Source of the DNA: Notamacropus eugenii | Lineage: Eukaryota; Chordata; Mammalia; Diprotodontia; Macropodidae | DNA length: 64,000 nucleotides | Direction: 5' to 3' | Assembly: GCF_028372415.1 (NCBI RefSeq) | Contig: NC_092878.1 | Location: 31,463,903-31,527,902, forward strand | In this document: positions 32,801 through 38,500 of the stretch, one piece after another | How positions within the stretch are numbered: the stretch's first letter is position 1 | Layout: every line of letters begins with the position of its first letter | Notes under the pieces: model-generated | Told to the model about the DNA's origin: nothing | The model's database searches: none | The model's input: only the letters and a program-made list of their open reading frames with translations | Made by a program: the position numbers and the translations under genes

Positions 32801-33189
32801 TTTATATCCAGTGGGCTGCCCTCTGCCTGTGTCATGCTGCCTCATGTAAAAAGATCAAGCTTTTTTATACTGAACAGTCTCTTCAGTACGATTTTTTCTC
32901 CCTTCTTATAGTGTGGGTTTGTGAGCAAGAGGGCATAGTAGGAATCATTTGCTCAGTTTTACCATTTATCTTTCTTCAAACTTTTTCCTAAAGAGAAAAA
33001 AAAAGACTTCTTTGGTCTTAGTAATTTTTTCTAAGCCTCCTCCCAGCTGATCTTTTGATGGTAACAGAAGACAGGCTAGGAGCTATCTACGATTCCTTGA
33101 TTTTGAATGTGAAACTGTCTCACATCTATAGTTTTTTTGCAGGAAAAGTATGTGATGGTGTCTTTTTCTTTTGCAGTTTTGGGGTATGA
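5571..33189 (+). CDS. TUBGCP4: TUBGCP4, gamma-tubulin complex component 4 (all 18 coding exons; carries an in-frame TGA)
   Basis: GCP4 is a core subunit of the gamma-tubulin ring complex at centrosomes and other microtubule-organising centres; its C-terminal GRIP2 half binds gamma-tubulin. Exons: 5571-5648, 11040-11168, 12989-13111, 13550-13603, 14057-14113, 16145-16224, 17675-17876, 18723-18888, 19210-19334, 19947-19997, 21210-21315, 21662-21769, 22310-22448, 23783-23960, 24782-24916, 26128-26244, 32488-32627, 33177-33189. They sum to 2001 nt, i.e. 666 codons plus stop, matching human (666-667 aa). All introns are GT-AG and all phases agree. The exception to an intact gene is codon 365, TGA at 21237-21239, where human has Arg (LLGRGEL). 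If real, it truncates the protein after the N-terminal half and should trigger NMD. The last residue is Val where human has Met. Confidence 0.96.
6000..6062 (+). repeat. MIR/CORE-SINE fragment
   Basis: CCTCAGTTTCCTCATCTGTAAAA-type core at the 3' edge of the CpG island. Confidence 0.6.
6740..7412 (+). mobile_element. L2 LINE 3' end
   Basis: CTC/CCT-rich ORF2 tail, then GCACAATGCCAAGCC and AACTTAATAAATACTTGCTG, the hallmark L2 3' terminus, in TUBGCP4 intron 1. The first half is more diverged. Confidence 0.7.
7690..8060. mobile_element. Possible solo LTR of an endogenous retrovirus (fossil)
   Basis: Single-copy stretch with LTR-like signals in order: CCAAT box (AGCCAATCAGATG, about 7772), a TATA-like run (TTATATATTC) and a downstream GGTGGAGATTCTGAG phrase I associate with marsupial LTRs. 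Ends and family uncertain; no internal viral region is seen. Confidence 0.25.
8510..10050 (+). mobile_element. L2 LINE, one or two tandem old copies
   Basis: L2 ORF2 tail order is clear on the plus strand: GGTTACCAGTGATCTC, TCAGTCCTCATC, TCCTGGACCCTCTTCTCC, TTTCACCTGGACTATTGTAG, TGGCTCCCTGTTGCCTC, CTGTGCCCCATGCC, GTAAACTCCTTAAGAGCAG. A repeat of the ACCATGCTACTC / TGATCTTGTCATTC block suggests two overlapping copies. Confidence 0.75.
10395..10465 (+). mobile_element. L2 3'-end fragment
   Basis: CTAGCACAGTCCTGGGCACA then AAGGTGCTTGGTAAGTGTTT, a short L2 terminus. Confidence 0.55.
11040..11168 (+). CDS. TUBGCP4: TUBGCP4 coding exon 2
   Basis: Acceptor TTGTAG; reads [20 protein letters not shown] through [12 protein letters not shown]; donor GTGGGT. 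43 codons, phase 0, in the N-terminal GRIP1 half. Confidence 0.95.
11330..11720. repeat. Older interspersed repeat split by the MITE at 11435
   Basis: The left half (ATTACTTCCTGAGG, CCATTCCCTGCTTGGA) and right half (GTTAGGAAGTTTTTTCCTGAC, TGCCTCTCTGTGATTTCAA) are successive parts of a common mammalian repeat, also glimpsed at 23140-23290 and 42380-42530. The family name is uncertain. Confidence 0.55.
11435..11625. mobile_element. hAT-type fold-back MITE (191 bp), nested
   Basis: Termini CAGGGGCGGGGAACCTGC and GGGTTCCCCACCCCTG. The two halves are inverted copies of each other (CCACATGTGGCC, TAGGTCCTCA / TGAGGACCTA, AAGTTTTACAGAACAAA / TTCTGTGAAGTTTAGG). The flanking 8-mers gtctaagt / gtagatgt look like a decayed 8-bp hAT target duplication. 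Confidence 0.8.
11860..11960 (+). repeat. tRNA-headed SINE / MIR fragment
   Basis: GAGTGCTGGGTGGGGATCTGG then CTATGTGACCTTTGAGGAAG and TAACAGAACCTCTCTGG, a typical CORE-SINE head to core. Confidence 0.6.
12230..12450 (-). repeat. MIR-type CORE-SINE
   Basis: TTTTACAGAGAACTAAACCC and GCTCAGAGAAGTGAGGTGAC are the reverse-strand MIR core. Confidence 0.65.
12450..12600 (+). repeat. MIR-type CORE-SINE
   Basis: CTTGTGACCTTGGACAGATC, ACTTAACCTCTCTGAACC and TTGGACTGGATGAACTCCAA. Confidence 0.7.
12715..12930 (-). repeat. MIR-type CORE-SINE
   Basis: CCTCATTTTACAAAGGAAAC, TGAGGCAGACAGAGG and GAACTCAGGTCTTTGTGACTC; ends 59 bp before TUBGCP4 exon 3. Confidence 0.7.
12989..13111 (+). CDS. TUBGCP4: TUBGCP4 coding exon 3
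   Basis: Acceptor [25 protein letters not shown] to QALLDLEQE; donor GTGAGG. 41 codons, phase 0; strongly conserved. Confidence 0.95.
13550..13603 (+). CDS. TUBGCP4: TUBGCP4 coding exon 4
   Basis: 18 codons, [18 protein letters not shown]; acceptor TTGCAG, donor GTATCT. The human counterpart ends HVNYFLDQ, so Phe is replaced by Ser at a conserved position. Confidence 0.93.
14057..14113 (+). CDS. TUBGCP4: TUBGCP4 coding exon 5
   Basis: 19 codons, [19 protein letters not shown]; acceptor TTTGTAG, donor GTAAGC; phase 0. Confidence 0.95.
14851..14885. repeat. (CA)n microsatellite
   Basis: About 16 CA units, with shorter CA runs just upstream (14824-14850). Confidence 0.95.
15735..15940 (-). 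mobile_element. L2 LINE fragment, reverse orientation
   Basis: GGATCCAGGAAGGCTTCTTG, GCTGAGACTTGAAGGA and TTTCCAGGCATGAGTGA are the complement of the L2 tail order. Confidence 0.6.
15940..15966. repeat. (TG)n run
   Basis: Imperfect TG repeat at the edge of the L2 fragment. Confidence 0.85.
16145..16224 (+). CDS. TUBGCP4: TUBGCP4 coding exon 6
   Basis: [20 protein letters not shown] then VRSALEK; the Lys codon is split after AA. Acceptor CCACAG, donor GTAAGT. Confidence 0.95.
16555..17050 (-). mobile_element. L2 LINE 3' end, reverse orientation
   Basis: ATTTGCCAGGCTCTTTGCTAAG and ACAAAGAAAGG start the complement of an L2 terminus; then AGGCCTCCAGTAGATGGTGG and GGATTTGAGCTGAGTCCTGA. Confidence 0.7.
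17675..17876 (+). CDS. TUBGCP4: TUBGCP4 coding exon 7
   Basis: Completes Lys, then [20 protein letters not shown]...[12 protein letters not shown]; donor GTGAGG. Contains an acidic stretch ([12 protein letters not shown]) also present in human. Confidence 0.95.
18030..18190 (+). repeat. CORE-SINE fragment
   Basis: GGGAAAGAGCGCTGAAGAG head, then AACCTCCCTGGGGCC and CTAAAATGAGATTGGACTTG. Confidence 0.6.
18375..18545 (-). repeat. MIR-type CORE-SINE
   Basis: CTAGTCCAACCTACTCATTT, TACAGAGGAAGGAACTAAGG and CTCAGAGCAGTTGAATG. Confidence 0.65.
18723..18888 (+). CDS. TUBGCP4: TUBGCP4 coding exon 8
   Basis: [20 protein letters not shown] through VNLTRK plus one base; acceptor ACCCAG, donor GTAGGA. 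Confidence 0.95.
19210..19334 (+). CDS. TUBGCP4: TUBGCP4 coding exon 9
   Basis: [20 protein letters not shown] to RIRSTVAE; acceptor ACACAG, donor GTTTGC. It has FELVVDR where human has FEQVVDR. Confidence 0.95.
19947..19997 (+). CDS. TUBGCP4: TUBGCP4 coding exon 10
   Basis: 17 codons, [17 protein letters not shown]; acceptor CCTCAG, donor GTAATA; phase 0. Confidence 0.95.
20505..20635 (-). repeat. tRNA-headed SINE
   Basis: GATTTGCCCAGGGTCATAC, ACCCAGGTCTTCTTGACTC and TATCCACTGTACCACGCTGC, ending in the reversed tRNA-like head. Confidence 0.7.
20700..21135 (+). mobile_element. L2 LINE 3' end
   Basis: CATGTCTGGAATGCATTCC, TCAGGGAAGCCTTCGC, GTGCCTTATACATAATAGG and AGCTTTGTGAATGC; ends 75 bp before TUBGCP4 exon 11. 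Confidence 0.7.
21210..21315 (+). CDS. TUBGCP4: TUBGCP4 coding exon 11, with in-frame TGA
   Basis: Acceptor [14 protein letters not shown], then TGA at 21237-21239, then [20 protein letters not shown] and AVTEH; donor GTAAGT. Human has Arg at the stop position. CGA to TGA is a single CpG-type transition. Everything after the stop is still conserved, so any loss is recent, polymorphic, or a base error. Confidence 0.9.
21662..21769 (+). CDS. TUBGCP4: TUBGCP4 coding exon 12
   Basis: [20 protein letters not shown] to EYHGKEHK; starts two bases into Asp, ends one base into the next codon; acceptor TGCCAG, donor GTATTA. Confidence 0.95.
21885..22060 (-). repeat. MIR-type CORE-SINE
   Basis: TTCATTTTAAAGATTAAGAA, CATGAGTGGCACAGCCAGG and TTTCATTATGCCATGC. 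Confidence 0.6.
22310..22448 (+). CDS. TUBGCP4: TUBGCP4 coding exon 13
   Basis: Acceptor CCTTAG after a long T tract; [20 protein letters not shown] to FTPAVLE plus two bases of Lys; donor GTAGGT. One residue shorter at the junction than the human ADATQ form, matching the 666-residue length. Confidence 0.94.
22655..22830 (+). repeat. tRNA-headed CORE-SINE
   Basis: AGTATGGTTTAGTAGAAATA head, GGCAAGTCATGTAAAGC, CCTCATCTGTTGAATGAGG and TTGGATTCAATAACCTCC. Confidence 0.7.
23135..23300. repeat. Ancient interspersed repeat, family uncertain
   Basis: AGAATTGGAAGGGACCATAC and GGAGATAGGAAACTCATTCC match the first part of the repeat at 11330. Confidence 0.45.
23783..23960 (+). CDS. TUBGCP4: TUBGCP4 coding exon 14
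   Basis: [20 protein letters not shown] to NLQYYLQ; acceptor ACCCAG, donor GTCTGT. Contains [10 protein letters not shown] where I recall human KWRLRNHMAF (Arg to Trp, CpG-type change). Confidence 0.94.
23961..24781. other. TUBGCP4 intron 14
   Basis: I recognise no repeat family, RNA gene or exon in this 0.8 kb. Confidence 0.5.
24782..24916 (+). CDS. TUBGCP4: TUBGCP4 coding exon 15
   Basis: 45 codons, [20 protein letters not shown] to SFILLKP, GRIP2 half; acceptor TTCAG, donor GTAAGT. Confidence 0.95.
25240..25426. mobile_element. hAT-type fold-back MITE (187 bp) with target duplication
   Basis: Termini TGGGGGTGGGGAACC and GGTTCCCCACCCCTG; almost the whole element is an inverted repeat around AACCCTTTTATTAAGGGGAT. 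Flanks tattagga (25232-25239) and cattagga (25427-25434) match at 7 of 8 positions, the 8-bp duplication expected for hAT. Confidence 0.87.
25500..25750 (-). mobile_element. L2 LINE fragment, reverse orientation
   Basis: CTCTCAAGGAGATTACAGTG, GGAAGACAGATTATGC and CAAGGTTTCATGGAAGAAGT read as a reversed L2 tail. Confidence 0.55.
26128..26244 (+). CDS. TUBGCP4: TUBGCP4 coding exon 16
   Basis: 39 codons, [20 protein letters not shown] to [11 protein letters not shown]; acceptor ATATAG after a T tract, donor GTAAGT. Confidence 0.95.
26400..28326 (+). mobile_element. L1 LINE, ORF2 reverse transcriptase to C-terminal region, broken
   Basis: Translated pieces match L1 ORF2. [11 protein letters not shown] is the RT box with the invariant Asp; further on TTTGCATATGATGTAACG gives [11 protein letters not shown] where L1 has FADD, so the catalytic YADD-like box is already damaged. 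A 162-codon open stretch (27839-28327) carries [20 protein letters not shown] and [14 protein letters not shown], the ORF2 C-terminal region. Many stops and frameshifts; no poly(A) tail is visible before the next element starts. In TUBGCP4 intron 16, same strand as the gene. Confidence 0.8.
28330..30315 (-). mobile_element. L1 LINE 5' part (ORF1 and 5' UTR), reverse orientation
   Basis: On the minus strand: ORF1-like region (28680-29460), then a GC-richer 5' UTR to about 30315, where GCCCTCTTGGCTTCC resembles the L1 5' terminus. Lies tail to tail with the L1 at 26400. Related block at 31780-32440. Confidence 0.65.
30320..31160 (+). mobile_element. L2 LINE 3' end
   Basis: TCTAAAACTGAATTCATTAA, CCATATCCAATCTGTTCC, ATGGCTCCCTATAACCCCCG, CATTCAAAGCCCTCCATACC, CTTCTCCAGGAAGTC and CAGCACACTCCAGGCACAAT give a well-preserved L2 order. 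Confidence 0.85.
31200..32440 (-). mobile_element. L1 LINE 5' part, reverse orientation
   Basis: AGACTTTGCTTATAGATGTTTTG and the GGTCTCAGGGGAAG to CCCTTTGGTCTAGAATTC block parallel 29400-29830 in the previous L1. Ends about 50 bp before TUBGCP4 exon 17. Confidence 0.65.
32488..32627 (+). CDS. TUBGCP4: TUBGCP4 coding exon 17
   Basis: [20 protein letters not shown] to [10 protein letters not shown] plus two bases of Ser; acceptor CTGCAG, donor GTAAGC. A 6.2 kb repeat-filled intron precedes it. Confidence 0.95.
32650..32850 (-). repeat. MIR-type CORE-SINE
   Basis: CCCCCTTATTTTACAACGAGG, CAAAGTCACATAAATAGCAG and TATATCCAGTGGGCTGC. Confidence 0.65.
33177..33189 (+). CDS. TUBGCP4: TUBGCP4 coding exon 18 (terminal) with stop TGA
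   Basis: Acceptor TTGCAG; completes Ser, then Phe-Gly-Val and TGA at 33187-33189. The 3' UTR follows directly. Confidence 0.92.
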
Positions 33190-33857
33190 ACCCTGTGGTT
33201 GAGATTCAGGAGCTAAGTTGGCAAGATTGCAGTTTCCATCCGTCCAGAGGTGATTCCGTCTGTTGCTGAAGGTTCATGGAAACATTCTCTTCTACTTTTA
33301 TAACTGAGAAATGCAGTTTAATCTGCTCTCTTGTCATGAAGCCATTAACTTGTACTAAGGATATCATTTGTCACCATTAAAAAAAAAGTTAGCTTCATTA
33401 TACATCAAAACAGAAGCGAATTTTTTTCTGGCCTTGTAGAAGAGTTTATTAATCCTCCTTCTATGAGTTTGGTGGTAAAGCATGACTTAGTTAATAGTCA
33501 AGTGACCGTGACTGAACGTGTACTTCTATTAGAAATACATTCTGAACAATCATTATAATATGACCGGAAAGTCAGATCTGCTTATGGCACACATTTGGAA
33601 AGAGGATCGTTTTTGCACATTAGATTTCTAGATGTCATTAGCAAGAAGGGCAACAGGTAAACTTTCTATTGACTTGATAGCTGTTCTTCCTTATTCACAG
33701 TTTTTCCACTGTCTTTGAAGAAGCTAAAAGATCTTAATCCATGAATCAAAAAATCAAACAACTTCCAACTATCTCAGCTTCAACTTAATGATTAAGTGGC
33801 TGTGTCTGTCAGAGAATTAAGATGTACAGAAGCTGGGGGCGGGGGGGAGGGAAATAG

Positions 33858-33863
33858 AATAAA
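33858..33863 (+). terminator. Candidate TUBGCP4 poly(A) signal AATAAA
   Basis: First clear AATAAA after the stop, giving a 3' UTR of about 0.7 kb. A weaker ATTAAA lies at 33376. No cleavage site can be read from sequence alone. Confidence 0.45.
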
Positions 33864-34079
33864 GACCCCATGTGAAATTTCAGCTATAAAAGGGCATTAG
33901 TAGTTTAAGTCACAAATTCCACACCCAACTATATTAGTGCTACGAAAGCAGAAGCAATTAGCAGTTGTTTTTTTGTTTTTTTCTGGGGGGTGATGGGTGG
34001 TATTTCAGAGGTATGGGAGACTCCCCTCCCTCCATCAATGCAGCTCTGCAGCCAGTCTGCAACTCAGGCCTTAGAGGTA

Positions 34080-34195
34080 CCCAGAGCGCCAAGGAGTTAA
34101 GTGGAAATAGTCTGTGTGGCAGAGACAGGGCTTGAACCTAGGTCATCAGGAGTGTCGTAACACCATCAAAATAAGTATTTATTAAACCCTCACCA
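34080..34195 (-). repeat. SINE fragment in the convergent 3' region
   Basis: GTGGCAGAGACAGGGCTTG and AACCTAGGTCATCAGGAG are the reversed MIR/CORE end. Confidence 0.5.
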
Positions 34196-35167
34196 CGGTA
34201 CTGGCTTCTCTGTGTAGCAGATTAAAACTAGTCTAATATCCCCTCACTCTTCAAGGCAATCAGTCACTGAGCAGGGATTTTCCCATTGATGTCTCTTAGA
34301 AAGCAGGAGGAAAGGGGAGATATTCAGGTATCTCCTAAAAAAGATGGATGGAGGTGGTCTCTCCTTCTACCACAGACCTCAAAGGGACTACCTTAACTGG
34401 TTTTGGTAGTAAGGGCCATGGTTACAGTAATTAAATGTATGCCTTTTTGGAGTTTTGAAAATTTCTAAGTGTTCAGGCAGCTACTTCATTTTATAGGACT
34501 TCAGAGCTTTTGACCCGGTCCCAGCCCAATCCTAGACTCTCCGCTAGCTAGCTCCACAGGACAGCTTACCATACTTCAAAGGAAAGCCCTTCAAAGTTCA
34601 GTGGGATCTTAGCATCCCTAAGTTTAGTAATTTCATATTTGAGAAAGTATATGTAACTTACCAGTCATATACTCACTGGAAAGAAATATTTTAAGGCAAA
34701 GAATATTCTCCACTTTTCTTTGGAATGTCTTGGTACAAAATTAACTAGAAAAAACAAAAATGGTCACCACTAAGCCTACTAAATACCAAATAGCAAATCT
34801 GAAAGCCCCTCATCCCCCTTATCTGCAAGGCCAGATGCTCCTCTTCCAAAAGGTGATGAGGACTCTCTTCTGCTTAAAAGTCGTACAGTTGGGAGTTCTT
34901 GATCATTTTCCTGACATGGACCCCCTCTGGCAGTCTGGTGAAATCTGTAGATCCACTCCTAAGAACTGTTTTCACATTCATGAAATACATAGGATTACAA
35001 AGGAAACCAATTATATTGAAATACATTTCTCAAAATACTAAAAACAAGTGGTTCAAGCACCTCTGCCATACAGGTAATGTTCTTTTCTCCTATTCCTTCC
35101 TTCCAAAAGAAACTCAGAAAAAAACAAAGGATAAAGAATCAGTTACTACAACCAAAGAGATTCAACA

Positions 35168-35173
35168 TTTATT
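35168..35173 (-). terminator. Candidate TP53BP1 poly(A) signal AATAAA
   Basis: TTTATT on the plus strand, i.e. AATAAA on the minus strand, about 140 nt past the TP53BP1 stop. Another candidate is at about 34178-34183 on the same strand. Confidence 0.45.
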
Positions 35174-35312
35174 TTATCATAAAAGTTCAGCAAAGAAAAC
35201 TATATACAATGATCCATGCATGAAGTCCGGTTACACACAAGACACATTTAAAACCTGGTTAAAACACAGTCTTCACAATAGCAGGGAATGAAATTGATGG
35301 GGCCGAGCATCT

Positions 35313-35500
35313 TCAGTCAGCGACATAATCATGTTTATATTTCGGATGCTGCTTGAATCCAACTCTCTCCCCAGCAATGAGGCACTGGATCACCCACTCT
35401 TGTGACACCACGGGCAGCTGTAACGCTTCTGCACACTTCAGCACTGAGGAAGGGCACGAGGGGTCTGTCACCACAACGTCAAATACCCCCAAAGCAACAT
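35313..35500 (-). CDS. TP53BP1: TP53BP1 terminal exon: BRCT 2 end
   Basis: Acceptor TTTCAG, (D)[20 protein letters not shown] through [16 protein letters not shown] to KHDYVAD and TGA (35315-35313). SQEWVIQC is the BRCT tryptophan motif. Human ends KHDYVSH. Confidence 0.95.
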
Positions 35501-38500
35501 CTGAAAGAACGAGCAGAAAACAAATGGAAAGAAATACATCACAGCCCTCTGTTATGAGGAAGGACGTGCCCTCTAGCCAGCCCATTCCACTTTGCCCAAA
35601 CTAGAGACCTGTTCCGTCCATCAAATATCTATTTGAATTAGGACGTTTCAGTAGAAGGATACCATAGTGAGCGTCCCTGAACCCAGAGAATGGTTGTGTC
35701 TGGGAAAAGGTTTGGCAAATACATCACTGGAACCAAGCGGAAACTAAGAACAGCCCTGTGCTGGTGTCATGGTGGCTCACCTCACCTCTTCAAGTTGCTT
35801 GTCTTCTCTCAGTAGAACACGAGCAAGATCTACCTGTCAGGACAGGAACTTTGACCACAAGGCCCAGTCATTATAAAAGCTAGCCTGCCGTTGGCAAGAG
35901 GAACAATGCACTTCTTGGGGAAGCAGGGGCTTCCTAACATCCTTTCAATAGATACCTTTGTTCTGGGCAACTGAGTGGTGCTGCTTCACTGAGGCTGCTC
36001 CCCCAGTCATGAGGATCTCAGACCAGAGTTCCAGGAAATTTTGCTGCTGGTCGGATACTAAAAGGACCTTCAGATTATGGAAAGGATTCTCACGGGGGTG
36101 CCTACAAAAAAGGGAACAGAATCAAAGATGGAAAAGAGCAAACGCAGGTCTTAATCTTCTTTGGGGGAAAACAAGAGAATCAATAACCCTACATAGAGAG
36201 TTCTCGTATATTTGGATGTTTTGAAAAGCAGGCTTCCTGAAGGAGCACGCTCTTGCACATTCACAATTTCTGCAAATAAACCCTTCAAAACTCTTCTTTT
36301 TAGGCCTTAGTGTGGAGATCCTGGTAGGCTTACCCCCTCCACTGCTCTGATTATCTCAAGTCTAACTGGTCCTCTGGTTCAGGGTCACTCCCGAACCTAT
36401 CCTCCCAGAGGTCAGAAACATTTTTAAATGCTCTAAATTATGCAAATCCTTGTACACATTTCAAAAACCTTTAACTTCAGGACTAATTCTCTTGGATCCC
36501 ATGGGTGAACCAGTTTAGCTCTACACAATCCTTTCTTGAGTCCCTAGGCCCCTTATCCTATCACTGATTGTAAGCTGCCAAGCCTCAGCCTTGGATCGTT
36601 CCTGGCACAAGTGCTGCTGAACAAAGGCAGATGAGAACCTTGCCTCCTTGTATTTTATGGGAAAAAACTGAGGTCATTCACCGTAAGGTACGTCTTCTCC
36701 TTCCTCACACTCAGATACCTTCTGTTACTGTATGTCCTTCACTCCTATCCCACACGAAGAAGTGGGGCTTAACAAGGCTGATCTCTACACTTGTTCAAGA
36801 GATCCCATTCCATCCCATTCCCTCCAAAAGACTGCCCCATTTGTCATTCCTATTTTGTAACATTTCTTTTTGCGAATTTTTTATTTTAAATTTAAATACA
36901 AAGTGAGAAAAGAAAAGAAAACCTGCCCTGTATACAGTAGACCGTAAAAGGATTCAATATAAAAATACATTTCCATTTCAAGAAAACCTATAAGATAAAC
37001 ACTACACGTTGTTTTCAAAGTTGCCCAGCTTTGCTTCTTTGTTGGTTTTGTCCTTTTTACTTTATTTTGCCCCTCCCTTTCCTCCCACCCTAGAGGAGGC
37101 TACAATGAAGTATGGATCTGGGGACATATACATAGATATCTACAAATATATCCATATACACTTAAGCAAAAATATCTAAGACATACTATGCTTACTTCCT
37201 CCCATCATCTGTTCTCTGAAGGTAGATAGCATCTTCCTTCATAGATGAAAGTCTCCATGTTTTTCTACAACAACCAGCTCATCATTTCCTACACCACGGA
37301 AAAATTCCAACCCAATCACATCCTATTTGAGAGACTGTCTAGGAAACTATTTTCCCACTTTTCTGCATTCCTTCTATTCTTCACTGCATATGTTTTATCT
37401 GTGTAAGAAAGTTTTCATTAAAAATAATTGAAATTATCCTTGTTTACAACAATGCTCTCACATTATAATACAGTCTAAGTCTTGATGCTGCTGAATCTTC
37501 CTTGACATATTTTTTCCTGGTTTCTTTGAAGTTTCTGACCTTTTGTTCTTAGAAATGACCTTTGTTGTTGTTTCTAACTCAGTAAAATAATTTTTTAGTA
37601 ATTTAATTGGGAAGACGCTGAATAGATTAGTTAGGTAAAACTGTCATTTAAAAATTTATATTGGCTTTGCCTACCCATGATCAATAAATAAACATTACTT
37701 CAATTATTTAGATCTGAGTCAAGTGTTTCAGGGTCATGTTCATACACTTCCTGTGTCTGTTCTGGCAGGAATGTGTCCAGGTGTTTTAAATGGTCCAAGA
37801 CAATGTTGAATAACATCATCGACACAGTGTCGCTTTTCTATCTTTTACTTTTGATTAAACCTATTTAACTTTAAGCTGTGTCTTCGATCATGATTACCAT
37901 CCTTGCTCTTTTTTACATACGAACGTCTACCCCTGTCCTTTATTTTATCTTTGTGTTCATCTCTCATTTTTGTTTCCTGAAAGCAACAAACTCTTTAATT
38001 AAAATTTTTAATCTGCTATCCGTTTCCATTCTGTGGGTAAATTTGCCCCATTCACAGTCTAAGCTACAATGATCTGTTGTGCATTTTCCTCCCTATTCTC
38101 ACCCTATTTATTCTATCCCCCCACCAGTCCTCCGCTTTACTTCTCCCTGCTACCTTGCCCTCTTATTCCTTAACCTACCCACCCCTCTGAAGTCCTTCCT
38201 TTATCCTCTCCCCTTATCCTCTCCCCTCCTGAATTTAGAAGACTTTTATACATACCTACCTACATGTGTTTCCCTCTCTAATCCACTTCTGAGGAGAGTA
38301 AGGTTGCAGCACGCCTCCCCACTAGCTTCTTCTGTACAAGTTTTTCCTTTCATGCCCCATCTGTATTAGATAACCGAGCCCTCGTTTGCTTGGATGTTAT
38401 GTATTATATTTCCCCTTTTCAGTTCCTTTTTTGTCCATTTTCTTCCCCATGCAGGACTGTACTTCACTTTGTTGGATAAATTACCCTTGCTTATTACCCC

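Larger units (their letters stand above)
33190..35312. other. Convergent 3' UTR region of TUBGCP4 and TP53BP1
   Basis: The 2.1 kb between the two stop codons holds both 3' UTRs. An antisense-oriented SINE fragment lies at about 34080-34190. No ORF or RNA gene is recognisable. Confidence 0.6.
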